Source: Yponomeuta sedellus
Lineage: Eukaryota; Arthropoda; Insecta; Lepidoptera; Yponomeutidae
Reading direction: 5' to 3'
Assembly (NCBI GenBank): GCA_934045075.1
Contig: OW203744.1
Span: forward strand, 1,550,001 to 1,614,000
Length of the DNA stretch: 64,000 nt
Shown here in pieces: positions 51,744-62,066 of the stretch. The translations under genes were made by a program, and so were the position numbers. Under the pieces are notes generated by a model. That model saw only the letters and a list, made by a program, of their open reading frames with translations, searched no databases and had not been told where the DNA came from. The number at the start of each line of letters is the position of its first letter. Within the stretch, counting starts at the first letter, position 1.

Positions 51744-52979
51744 TCGATAAAAAAACTGGAATAAATATAGCTCATAACTCGACAGCTGAATGACATTGTT
51801 GAATTAGGGTCTCGCCTGCTTAGTAGCACGGGTTACCATTGCAATGCGATTGGTTACTAGACTACCGATAGTGTGAATGCAACGACCATTCACAATAGGT
51901 AGCTACGTTCTTCTGTCCTACTTGTTCAGTGGCCAGCAGGCATCGAACCCACGTCCGAGTGCAGGGCAATGTAACGGTCGACCACTTCCAGGTTCAGTCG
52001 AGTGCGATGTAGGAACTAGATGCTAAATAATGAGACTGTATGCGACTCGCGCGCACTGAGATGGGCTTGAAATACACAAGTGAGGTAGACGGAAAGTTGC
52101 TCATTGGATATTCTAAGTCTATGTCTGGACAGGCGCTATTGGCTAGATTAAATCGTATGGTGTTCATGTTTTTTAATGGTTGTAATTGTAACTGTAACTT
52201 TATTTGTAGAAAGGTAATCGTAATGTAATTTGTATTATGCTATACGCAGTGAACACCGCACACGTTATGGTGTTATTGTTTGATTTAAATATAAATAATA
52301 GTACTTTAGCCAACCAACAGGTGACGTGGAGAGGGTGGGGGTAGTGTCAAACAGTGAGGTGATATTTTATTGTAATTATGTATTATTCATCCCCCTGAAG
52401 TGTTTGAATATAGACAGATATATTTATCACGACATCGCGGCTTCATTTGATTGGCTATCGATCACGTCACGGTGCTCCGTTGTGTCTTCAATTTATTGTC
52501 TGATTGATCTATCTACCATAGACATAAGCTGTAGTCCCGAACACAGAGATAATAATCATCAGACAAACCCACCACGGAGTGAGCGCTGTGATTTGGCCCC
52601 ATCAACCAAATTTTTGTTTGCAACAAAATTTCTCCTCTCACAGAATCAACAAACTAAAAGACTGATACAGTGGGCAGCGCATCAATCTTTACAATTCAGT
52701 TGCAAAACCGCCGGTAGCGCAAAAGAATAGAGTGCACGGTCGTGAAGCTTGATGTGCGACGTACCGCATTATCGTAAAACGCATACCGGGCCCGCCAATT
52801 ACAAAATTATACGAAAAAGTGGTCAATTTCGCGTCGTAATAATATTGAGGACATTAAGGCAGCTGTCGGGGTCCTGTAATCACTATCATCAAGCCTGCTT
52901 ATGGGTTGGAGCCTCCGGGATAGGGAACGACGCATAAGAGTAGAAGAAGCGCTGGAATTTAAACTTTTAAGAGGATTTA
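51744..52979. other. 1.2 kb without recognised gene
   Basis: A 134-codon plus frame (52326-52730) shows no domain I recognise and ordinary codon context; not called as a gene. GTGGGTTCGATGCCTGC (reverse, about 51940) could be an old SINE B box. Confidence 0.4.
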
Positions 52980-53125
52980 ACATTTACATACAGGCAAATA
53001 CATTGCATCTAGCCCTACACTAGGATACCCTGTGTCCTGGGAACGAGAAACAAAGACATCACAAACATGTACACATCCATGACCTGGGGTTTTTTGTCCC
53101 CAGCCGGGGTTCGAACTCGGGACAC
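52980..53125 (-). mobile_element. SINE family R, reverse
   Basis: ACATTTACATACAGGCAAAT to CCAGCCGGGGTTCGAACTCG; tRNA 5' half missing. Confidence 0.75.
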
Positions 53126-53182
53126 TTAATTGTACATAAAAAGAGGAAATTACACAGATATTGCCTCAGATAATATACTATT

Positions 53183-53458
53183 CTTCTTCTTCTTCAGGCT
53201 ATATTAGTCCACTGCTGGACATAGCCCTCCCCTAATGAGCGCCATAGCGCAAGGTTGTGCCATCATTGGAGGGTAATGCCCATAATCCCCATGCTGGGCA
53301 TGCAGGTTGGGTCGCATCACAGTATGGTGTATGGTGGAATTGTACTGGAGGGGGCGCTGCTGCCCAACCCCCGGTTTGTGTCCCTTAGTCGCCTTTTACG
53401 ACACCCGCGGGAAGAATTTGGGTTGGTGCTATTCTCTAGGCCGACACCACACAGCAGG
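53183..53458 (-). mobile_element. Family C LINE 3' end
   Basis: (GAA)n tail side TTCTTCTTCTTCAGGCTATA, then CATTGGAGGGTAATGCCCAT to CACACAGCAGG. Confidence 0.75.
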
Positions 53459-54154
53459 CAGATAAACTATTGCGCTCCATTAATTTTCAGTGCAAAATAA
53501 ACTAAAGAACTAATCTAAGAGACAGGTTGAAAGAGCGTCTTATATCCAGCTTTGTCCAAAGCGCTAGCGTCGCTACTTTGCTACCCACAAGTCCTTGACA
53601 TTAATAGATCATCTGTTTATAATGTGACCACTTCAACAAGACCTATCCGTCTCCAGGACGTGACACATTTTTGACTCGTCATAACTTCCATAAGGGGATG
53701 CCAGGGTTCTTGCAACATTGGTCAGTGTGTTCTAGCGGCGCGTAACGTAATGTCTTTGACATTAAACCAGAAAGTACCTGTTTAGTTTAGAGGGTGAATA
53801 AGAACTTGCAGTCTATGGTAATGGTAAAGCTAACGATCATATTCTTAAATCCAAGGTGAGGAATAAACCAACTAAATTGTTTGAACAAAAGTATAAAACT
53901 GTTGTTATCCTGTTGGGGCGAAGTTACATCACGAAATGATTGCCCCCTTTATTGGGGTACTCTAAATCGACTTTATTAGAAGGAGAAGTACAAATAGGCA
54001 CAAAAATTGGAGAAAGACTTTTTTTCTTCCGATTTTCTACTGAGTTTACCACTACAAGTATGTCTATTGTCAGATTTGTCCACCGGCGCCTATATTTAGT
54101 GCACCAAATCCTTAAAGATTCAATCAAATCAAAAAGGATTTTGAAAAAAAATTT
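53459..54154. other. No recognised gene
   Basis: Overlapping short open frames near 53940-54190 run into the LINE fragment and have no known domain. Confidence 0.4.
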
Positions 54155-54252
54155 ATGTTGCCTCGATTGTGTCCCACTGCTGGGCAACGGCCTCCCCTTT
54201 TGTCTTCCATTCCTCCCTGTTCATGGCCACTTCCTGCCAGTCTTTCTTAAAC
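54155..54252 (-). pseudogene. LINE ORF end, reverse
   Basis: Reverse of ..GGCAGGAAGTGGCCATGAAC..CCAGCAGTGGGACAC, same ORF end as 13935-14060. Confidence 0.65.
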
Positions 54253-54256
54253 ATTA

Positions 54257-54325
54257 TTATATTCTTTTTGTTGCACTAACCCGTGCTGAGGACAATTTTT
54301 AAAAACCTATTTAGAGGCTAAAAAA
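54257..54325 (-). mobile_element. SINE family T, copy 16, tail fragment
   Basis: GCACTAACCCGTGCTGAGGA to CCTATTTAGAGGCTAAA. Confidence 0.75.
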
Positions 54326-54334
54326 CAATCAAAG

Positions 54335-54545
54335 AAAAACTGGGGTATTCCTTTCAAAATGTAGATTATTTTGAAGAAAAAGTAAAAAAAGCTACGAAGT
54401 TAGCATTTTCAAAGTCCTTCATTAACAGAGTTTACATAATTATATTCAATAATAAAACTCATGCATTGTAGTGGCTTTAATTCCAGACATCATTGTCATC
54501 TAAATAACCTTTTATGTTATAGTAGACCTTTTAGCACGAAGTGTA
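54335..54545 (+). repeat. Family F repeat
   Basis: AAAATGTAGATTATTTTGAA..GCATTTTCAAAGTCCTTCAT..CCAGACATCATTGTCATC. Confidence 0.7.
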
Positions 54546-55544
54546 ATTTACATATTTTTCGAACCGCGTTTCAGGCGAGCTAGTTATATCTTCAAGGAGT
54601 TATTCTTACTCGTATTTAGTTATATAAGTATTAAACGGCTCTAACCCGTATTGTGGAAACGTATACAATGCCCCAGGAACGATGAATTAACCTTTGCCAG
54701 CCTAAATCTTGGGAATGAAAGTTTATCTTTATTTTTAGTATTTACGAGTACATTGCGTTGGTTACAGTTTTTAAGTTACTGAAAAATAGGCAAAAGTTTC
54801 AAAATATCTGACTGTCAAATTCCACACAAATTGCTCTCGCTAGCTTCAGCATTCCTACAGGATTTGGTGCGCATAAATATGCCCCATATCCTAAGACGTC
54901 GTTGAACTGAACAAGGTAACATTAGATAAGATATTCTTTATTTCAGGGCCAAACGACTGCTCCATTGATTTAGGTATTTAAGTTGTGGAAACCTATAATT
55001 CGTTATTCAAGTGTTCTGCTTTACCAACGTAAAGAACAATGGCGAACCCCCATAGTTAAAAAAATAGTTTAGCTAAATACTCTGCGTCTTTAGATGAAAA
55101 AATATTTAAAATATCCTTCTTAGGGTTCTGAGCTTGTATGTGCAACAATTTATGGCCAGGTTACTGAGATATTGCTTGATGAATTATGCTTAAATTCTAA
55201 CCTCAGTAATGTTATATTTTACGTCAAATTGACACTTAACAGTTTAAACGATGTTTGGATGTGGATGAGAGATATTAGAGTAATTGCTAGTGTGTTTCAC
55301 CTTTAGATTCGGCAAATATAGTCCCTACTACATGGTGATAAGAATTTCTTGTAAGAAACTATAACGTACACCACTGCCTCAGATCATGATCTGAGACCTC
55401 TGCAGTCCGTTTGGATAAGACATATTTTGTGGCACAAGTGGTGGCGCAGACTTTAAGATAGTACCTGTCTTCAAAAAAATACCAACAATTTTTTCGCCGT
55501 TGTTCTGTACTGGTTGGTTTCCCAATAAAGAAGAATAAAAAGAA
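54546..55544. other. 1 kb without recognised feature
   Basis: AT-rich, no shared repeat or gene seen. Confidence 0.4.
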
Positions 55545-56249
55545 GGCTATAATACTCTTTATTGTACAGTGGAAAAGAACAACAAACACAAAATAATTAC
55601 AAAGATACATAATTGAAAGTTGCTGAAGGAAGGAAAAACTATACGACTATAGCGATAGCGATGCCTAAAAAACCCTTTTCAACGTTTTGTTTCTCACATA
55701 CATACTCCTGTTTCTTATCACCCTTGGCTCTATTGGCAACACATACTCATAGAGTCATATAGACTGTTTGGGCACCTTTATGAATCAAGACAATCTCTAA
55801 AGATGCGCAAATGCCGGGGCCAACATAAAAGAGGTTCACCTTGTCATATTGGCATTTTAAGCGCAAATTTACGAGGATGTCTACAAACTAGAATGTAGAC
55901 TAACACACCTATTACATTTCTGGTTGCCTTGCTTACAAAGTCACCGTACAAGACCGGGCATCATTCGAATTATAAGAGCATGAAATAGGTAGGAAGAATC
56001 CGAGGAGCCATTGAATGGGTTAGTAGAATTATTAGACCACCAGATTTATGATGATTGCTTAAGGTTCAAGGTCCGTGAAGAAAGAAGATTATGTATCACG
56101 ATACATTTGACTACATAGACTGTATAGGTATCAAATGAACACTGCAGCGACGATAATCTACACGTGCGAGGTTACCTTTAAAATGCATCACATTAAAAAA
56201 ACTCTATAATATAAAACCTCTACCTATATTCTTATGTATTTTGGAAGAA
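55545..56249. other. Mostly unrecognised; family O-like start
   Basis: CTATAATACTCTTTATTGTAC (55545) and GAAAGTTGCTGAAGG (55615) resemble family O; the rest shows nothing. Confidence 0.4.
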
Positions 56250-56480
56250 GCCTGGCTACCCATAGCGCAGGGAATCCTATTTTGGGAACCAGTAACCATT
56301 TTTTGTAGCCGTTTTACAATAAAGTTTTTTTCATTTTCATTTCATTTCAACTTCTCCTAAAAAACAGGATAGATTTGGATGATATTTTTGTATGTGCTTG
56401 GATGGCGCCCTGCATGGTTTAGATACACAAATCAGCCCGGCTGATGGCGCTGCATTTAGGACATTGTCTGTTGGGTCCGC
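56250..56480 (+). mobile_element. Old SINE R end and LINE-like 3' end
   Basis: GCGCAGGGAATCCTATTTTG..TACAATAAAGTTTTTTTC, then reverse-reading GGATGGCGCCCTGCATGG and GGGTCCGCTAGTTT. Confidence 0.45.
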
Positions 56481-56679
56481 TAGTTTATTGTAAGAAAAAA
56501 AAAATCGTGCATCTCGTGTGTGTTTGGTGACAGTATACATGGTTTGCAGCGATTTTAAATATTTTTTTCTATATTTCGTAGGTCTGAGTATAGGTCGTAG
56601 GCTAATTAATATGACAAAACAACGTGTGCGGGGTTCACTAGGATTTTACAAAAATGGTTCATCAAATTTTTCTTCCATA

Positions 56680-57487
56680 TCTGAAATCATCGGAATCGAG
56701 CATCGATTTATAATTCGAAATCATCGGACTCGAGCATCGATACATAATTAGATATTATCGGAATCGAGCATGGCTTCATAATTCGAAGTCATCAGAATCG
56801 AGCACCTATTGTCTTTGTTAGTAGCGTACCTATCGAAATATTTTATTTTTATTATACCGGCTCCTATGATATAAGTACAAGGTAAAACAATATAGAAATC
56901 GTTTCCCCGTCTGCCACGATTCAGGCTCGACCTTGTGTGGTAGTCACTGTGTAACCATAAACATTGTACAAATATATTTTTTCGCAATAAACTTATTTTT
57001 CTTTTATTATTATTTTTAATGATGATGATGAATGATGATTATTTTTAAATCATCGTAATCGAGCGTTATCAACCCTTGTATGTCCCCACTGCTGGGGCAC
57101 GGGTCTCTTTCTGCATCGCAGGAAGGTTAGGCCATACTCCACCACGGGGGCCAAGTCCGGGTTGGTGGAGGATTGTAAGACAGTGGCGGGCCTTACTGTC
57201 AGAAGTTATCAAGCCGCCCATAAGGCCTCTGACATGGCTTAGCGACTGCCATTATATGACAGCCGGCACCAACGGCTTAACGTGCCTTGCGAAGCACGGA
57301 AGCGCTCGGAAAAATGCCACTAGCGGTAGTCACGGGACGCTCACCCATCCCATACCTGACCGCGCCTGTTGTTGCTTAACCGAGTAATTGATTCCAATCA
57401 CTCGGTTCGCCTAGGCCACGAGCGAATTCGCGATTTCGAATTCGCCTAGGAATCGAGCATTGATTCATAATTCGAAATCATCGGAGC
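56680..57487. repeat. 34-bp tandem repeat split by a family B insertion
   Basis: Units like CATCGGAATCGAGCATCG, ATAATTCGAA, at 56680-56805; a unit edge at 57046-57064, family B at 57065-57426, and more units at 57427-57487. Confidence 0.8.
57065..57426 (+). repeat. Family B repeat, full length, in the 34-bp array
   Basis: TTATCAACCCTTGTATGTCC to GGCCACGAGCG; inserted in an ATCGAGC word. Confidence 0.87.
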
Positions 57488-57721
57488 ATCTTTTCTTAAT
57501 TCGCTTCGATCCGACTCTACTGCGTTACGCAAGTGATCCGCTAATCGGTCTACTTACATTTATAAGTTCATTATGCAACATTTAATTTGTTCACTTTTTG
57601 TACATTGAATTTGGGTTTTACGGTGATGTTCAGGGTTCCGTAAGACTTTGGCCATTGCATCTACGCTATGATAGATACGTAATGAGATGATTTATATAGC
57701 GTCGTAGCACACTAGCATTAG
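57488..57721. other. No recognised feature
   Basis: Short region with a faint family I trace near 57685. Confidence 0.4.
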
Positions 57722-58168
57722 TAGCAGAATTCCGTACTTTAAAAAATAAACGGAACCGTTACAGGATCACTTTACTGGCCGTCCGTTCGTTTAGCAGTGC
57801 GTCTATCTGAATGTCTAGACCCTTTTTGTCGGAAACCCGTTATAATTAAAACCGTATTCTCAGGCCTAGGGTTTTTAAAAGCTGCAAAAATTAAAACTTT
57901 TGAGTTAAAAAATCGTTACGGCGGCTTAGGTCACTCGATCGAATCTAAATTCATAAGGTATTTCCTGTTGATTTAGAACTATGCAACATGGCAAGTAATA
58001 TCGTCTTATAATACAAATACAGGAAAAAATCTGAATAATATACATTTGTAATTAAATCATAGAAAAGATTGACTTTGAAGTACAAAAGCTTGGAAAAAAC
58101 TGTGTGACTCGATAAATTTGACGACAACCTCGGTGTGTAAGTCCAACTCGCACTTGGTCGGGGTTTTT
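57722..58168 (+). repeat. Family Y repeat (widespread lepidopteran type)
   Basis: AAATAAACGGAACCGTTACAG, GATCACTTTACTGGCCGTCC, AAATACAGGAAAAAATCTGA, then CCAACTCGCACTTGGTCGGG. Confidence 0.65.
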
Positions 58169-58374
58169 AAATTAAGAATTGCTTTCGAATCATATTTTCT
58201 TAATAAATTATCTATACGTGGCCTTTTCCCGCAAACCCCATCTTTCAAGGTCCTTCCTAAAAAAGCAACGAATCCATCAGAACTAAGATAAGATAAACAT
58301 ATTCCTTATCGTACTACTTCGGACTTATAAATTTCAATAATCCTACAGAAGTATATTGAATTTTCTGATCTTAA

Positions 58375-58475
58375 TTAATGTTGATGAAAGGTATCTATCA
58401 GGGTCGTAGCATGTGGCAGGCCGTTGCTGCCTACCCCCCGGAATACCAGCATGAGGTTATGTAAGCATATAAAGT
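58375..58475 (+). mobile_element. Family H LINE 3' end
   Basis: GTTGATGAAAGGTATCTATC..GCATGTGGCAGGCCGTTGCT..CAGCATGAGGTTATGTAAGC. Confidence 0.65.
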
Positions 58476-58789
58476 TATTCCCAACTTATTTAACTTAACA
58501 TGCATTTATAAAAAAAAACTTACTTATTAAAAACACCTTTTCTCAGAGCACTCGAAAAGCGCCGATTAAAATTGTCTGTGGTGGAGATTTTACAAGGTAA
58601 AAACTTAACCATGCATTAAATAAACTGCCTTTGAAGAGTGCTGCAGAGGAATCGTGTTTTTTATAAAGAAGGCTGGCATTCTATAGACGATAAAGAAATA
58701 ACGAAACACTTTGTTCGGCAAGGTTGAAAGTGCGCGCGTTGATGTCTTTTGTATAAAACTTTTTTTTGTGCTAATTTGGCACAGCGCTT
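58476..58789. other. No recognised feature
   Basis: AT-rich; nothing shared. Confidence 0.4.
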
Positions 58790-58880
58790 GAAATTACCAA
58801 TCCGCGGTGGGCACGCCTCGTGATTAAGTCCATACTCTCTCTCTGAGAGAAAACCTGTGCGATGCAGTGGGGTGTTTACA
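58790..58880 (-). repeat. Family J fragment, reverse
   Basis: CCAATCCGCGGTGGGCACGC to CTGTGCGATGCAGTGG. Confidence 0.6.
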
Positions 58881-58982
58881 ACGCTAATAAAAAATTGGCT
58901 CAATATTATGCTCTCGAAAATTGTAAACATTTTCGATTAATGCCATTAGAGTTCCAATAAAGTGTCGGTGAAATGGAAACAT

Positions 58983-59244
58983 TTGTCGTCGTCGTCGTCA
59001 GGCTATACTAGTCCACTGCTGGACATAGCCCTCCCCTAAAGAGCGCCACGTTGTGCTATCATAGGGGGTAATGCCCATAATTCCCACTCTGGGCATGCGG
59101 GTTGTGGATCGCAGTTCGGTGGAATTGTACTGCAGGGGGCGCTGCTGCCCACCCCCCGGTTTGTGTCCCTTAGTCGCCTTTTACGACAGCCGCGGGAAGA
59201 ATTGGGCTGGTGCTATTCTCTGGGCCGACATCACACAGCAGGAA
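58983..59244 (-). mobile_element. Family C LINE 3' end with (GAC)n tail
   Basis: GTCGTCGTCGTCAGGCTATA to ATCACACAGCAGG; a second small fragment lies at 59288-59350. Confidence 0.75.
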
Positions 59245-59350
59245 ACATTTGAAATTGTATTATTAGCAGGTCTTGCACACATTCATCTATCGTCAGGCTG
59301 TACTGGTCCACTGCTAGACATAGTCTTCCCGTAATGAACGCCATAGCGCC

Positions 59351-60170
59351 CTGAGTGCTTAGTACGAGTTTTTAACTACTCGATCGCGTTAACGTAAACT
59401 CATATTAATCTATGGCATCGAGGAAGCGCCACCTAGCGACAAGTATGGAAATTAAAATTGCTGAGTGCGAGTTGTAATGGTTTACGTTGAGAAGTGAACA
59501 CGTTTACCAGCCAAAACACGATTAAACGCGAGTGCGAGTTGTACTCTGTCTTCAGCTTCCGCATCCAGCAACTGCCGGCAGTTTTTCGCAGATCTCATCC
59601 CACCTGGTCGGAGGGCGTCCTACACTACGTTTGCCGAGTCGCGGTCTCCACTCAAGAACACGTTTACTCCAACGGTTGTCGGTTCTTCGCGAGATCACCT
59701 CTAACTAGGTGAGTAATCGCACCTAGTTAGAGGGCGTCCTACCCGGGCTTAAAAATGTACCAGAGTGTTTAGTGCGAGTTTTTTAACTACTCGATCGCGT
59801 TAACGTAAACTCATATTTCTATGGCATCGAGGAAGCGCCACCCAGCGACAAGTATGGACATTAAAATTGCTGAGTGCGAGTTGTAATGGTTTACGTTGAG
59901 AAGTGAACACGTTTACCAGCCAAAACACGATTAAACGCGAGTGCGAGTTGCACTCTGTCTTCAGCTTGCCGCATCCAGCAACTGCCGGCAGTTTTTCGCA
60001 GATCTCATCCCACCTGGTCGGAGGGCGTCCTACACTACGTTTGCCGAGTCGCGGTCTCCACTCAAGAACACGTTTACTCCAACGGTTGTCGGTTCTTCGC
60101 GAGATCACCTCTAACTAGGTGAGTAATCGCACCTAGTTAGAGGGCGTCCTACCCGGGCTTAAAAATGTAC
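59351..60170. repeat. Two 410-bp tandem copies of an element X / LINE C hybrid
   Basis: 59351-59760 and 59761-60170. Each has the left half of element X (GAGTGTTTAGTGCGAGTT.. to CGCGAGTGCGAGTTG), then family C ORF-end sequence (minus-strand TDNRWSKRVLEWRPRLGKRS). Each ends with a 14-bp-arm hairpin CCTCTAACTAGGTG..CACCTAGTTAGAGG. Only a few differences between copies. Confidence 0.9.
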
Positions 60171-60482
60171 CAGAGTGTTTAGTGCGAGTTTTTTAACTAC
60201 TCGATCGCGTTAACGTAAACTCATATTTCTATGGCATCGAGGAAGCGCCACCCAGCGACAAGTATGGACATTAAAATTGCTGAGTGCGAGTTGTAATGGT
60301 TTACGTTGAGAAGTGAACACGTTTACCAGCCAAAACACGAATAAACGCGAGTGCGAGTTGTACTGTAACAGCGTTTTGCCAGTTCGAACGGTTAACTTAC
60401 TCATACTCACTACTCAATGCTCGATTAACGCGGTAGTAAAGTTATTCGATTGGATCTGTCAAACTCGCACTTCGCACTCAGA
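60171..60482. mobile_element. Inverted-repeat element X, copy 2, complete
   Basis: 312 bp, inverse orientation to 47096-47406; the right TIR has small changes (CTCGCACTTCGCACTCAG). Confidence 0.88.
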
Positions 60483-60594
60483 TCTAAAAATTACGTAACA
60501 TGGTAACTTTTCCTTTTTTATTTTTATGTTATGTTTTTATGCTGTTGTGTTTTCGGTATCACGCCGTGAAAGAAATGCATATCAAATCCATCTT

Positions 60595-60697
60595 TTTTAT
60601 GTAGCCTATAAACGTCTCACTGTAGGGCACAGGGACAGGAGAGAGAGAGAGAGCGAGTATGGGCTTAATTACCACGCGTGCCCACCGCGGATTGGCC
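60595..60697 (+). repeat. Family J fragment with a GA run
   Basis: TATGTAGCCTATAAACGTCTC, (GA)n, ACGCGTGCCCACCGCGGATT. Confidence 0.65.
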
Positions 60698-60775
60698 TAA
60701 CCTAACCTAACTGCAAAGTAGGTACTCGGGGCTGCAAGTGATGCGAATAACTTCAGCCAGATGTCGCTGCCTGTA
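60697..60775 (+). mobile_element. SINE family T, copy 17, cut by LTR element
   Basis: 5' body from CCTAACCTAACCTAACTGC to ATGTCGCTGCCTGTA, where the LTR starts. The tRNA core must lie beyond the LTR element, outside the window. Confidence 0.85.
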
Positions 60776-61226
60776 GTGTTATGATTTTTATCTTAATATA
60801 GTTTTAAACTGTAATTTTGTGTGTTACAAGGGTTATTTTATTTGATTTCTATTTAATATATTTAAATGTACCATTGTTAACCGTTTTAAATTAATGTTTT
60901 TTTTATAATGGCAACCCTGTATCAAGCTGTCATTCCAAAGCTGTCAGGAGTGGGGATCAAGCTTAATAAAAGGTGTGGCCACAAAGGACGGAGAGCATTC
61001 TTGACTGGAGCTAGTCGTGACAACTTGATAAGGGTAACCTATGCCCGTTTGAGCACACAATTTGTAAATATAACTGTATAAGGGTAACCTATGCCCGTTC
61101 AAGCATACAATTTTTAAATAGAGCTGTATAAGGGTAACCTATGCCCGTGGTGTTGCAAACCAAGTATTATAAATAAAAGGAAGATTAAACAGTTCTACTG
61201 TACGTGAAGTGTTTTATTTTACTTCA
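60772..61226 (+). mobile_element. 5' long terminal repeat of a Ty3/gypsy-like element
   Basis: Starts within TGTAGTGTTATG (60772-60777, exact base uncertain because it overlaps SINE sequence) and ends ATTTTACTTCA. AATAAA at 61172. Contains a 50-bp tandem repeat. A TGGGATCCGAAC sequence at 61231 is a candidate primer-binding site. The 3' LTR is outside the window, so boundaries cannot be confirmed. Confidence 0.75.
61028..61150 (+). repeat. 50-bp tandem repeat inside the LTR
   Basis: ATAAGGGTAACCTATGCCCG starts at 61028, 61078 and 61128; two full units and a partial third. Confidence 0.92.
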
Positions 61227-62066
61227 GAAGTGGGATCCGAACAAAAGGTACGTCGTAATTTTTATACTAACTACTCTTTTATTTAGTAATTATTGGCTGG
61301 TATGGTAAAAATAAACTTTTAAATCTGTCTTCTTTTTTTTTGTGAACCAAATAACTGACTGCATTATCCTTTTTTCGGAAATTGCAACGCATTTGGTCAG
61401 GGCTACACTCTGGTAGTACGTTGTTTAATTTTCATGAATGTTTGTGTGCGACTTGCTTGATTGGGGCTACACTCCAGTAGTAGGTCGCGCACTTACTGGA
61501 TTAAGTGCGGGTGTGAGCAAGATGAGTGGATTATATTATTTGGGATATTTTCACATTGTAATTTATCTGTACTCATGTAAAAGGAAAGAGTTAATGTATT
61601 TGATGATACATCTGTACCAGCAATTTACAGATTTAACAAAGATATTTACAGCCATTGTCACTTGAAATTGGCAAGGGTAGGAACCGATAATTTTTCATAC
61701 TTCAATCGCACATGCTTAAATCTTTATATTCTTTATGATTTGTGATGTGAAGGTAAAATTTAGTGGTTACACATGCTAGTGAGGTTGGTGATAATATTCA
61801 CTGGATAAAGTTTGGGAGCATACTATGTGCACTCGCTGGTTTACTGAGTGGCTATGTTTGCTGCTGGATTGAGTAGCTAGGTTTGCTACTGGTTGATTAT
61901 TGAGTGAGTCACATAGTTGCTGGATAATTGTTGAGCCAGTTGGCTGGATATTTTAAGAATACCGAAGTTTAAAAGAATTAATTATTAGTTAGTCTGTGGA
62001 GAGGTATTAAAATGAAAAGGATTATGTCGTGGTCAATAATTCCAGGTTGAAGTAAAGACTACTACA
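61227..62066 (+). other. LTR-element leader
   Basis: About 840 bp between LTR and the Gag-Pol ATG. Has short repeats (GGGCTACACTC twice, GGATTGAGTAGCTAGGTTTG-like words). A 75-codon frame (61438-61665) has no known domain. Confidence 0.6.

Noticed and set aside
52326..52730. 134-codon plus-strand ORF
   Set aside because: No recognisable domain, no splice or promoter context; length is possible by chance in 64 kb.
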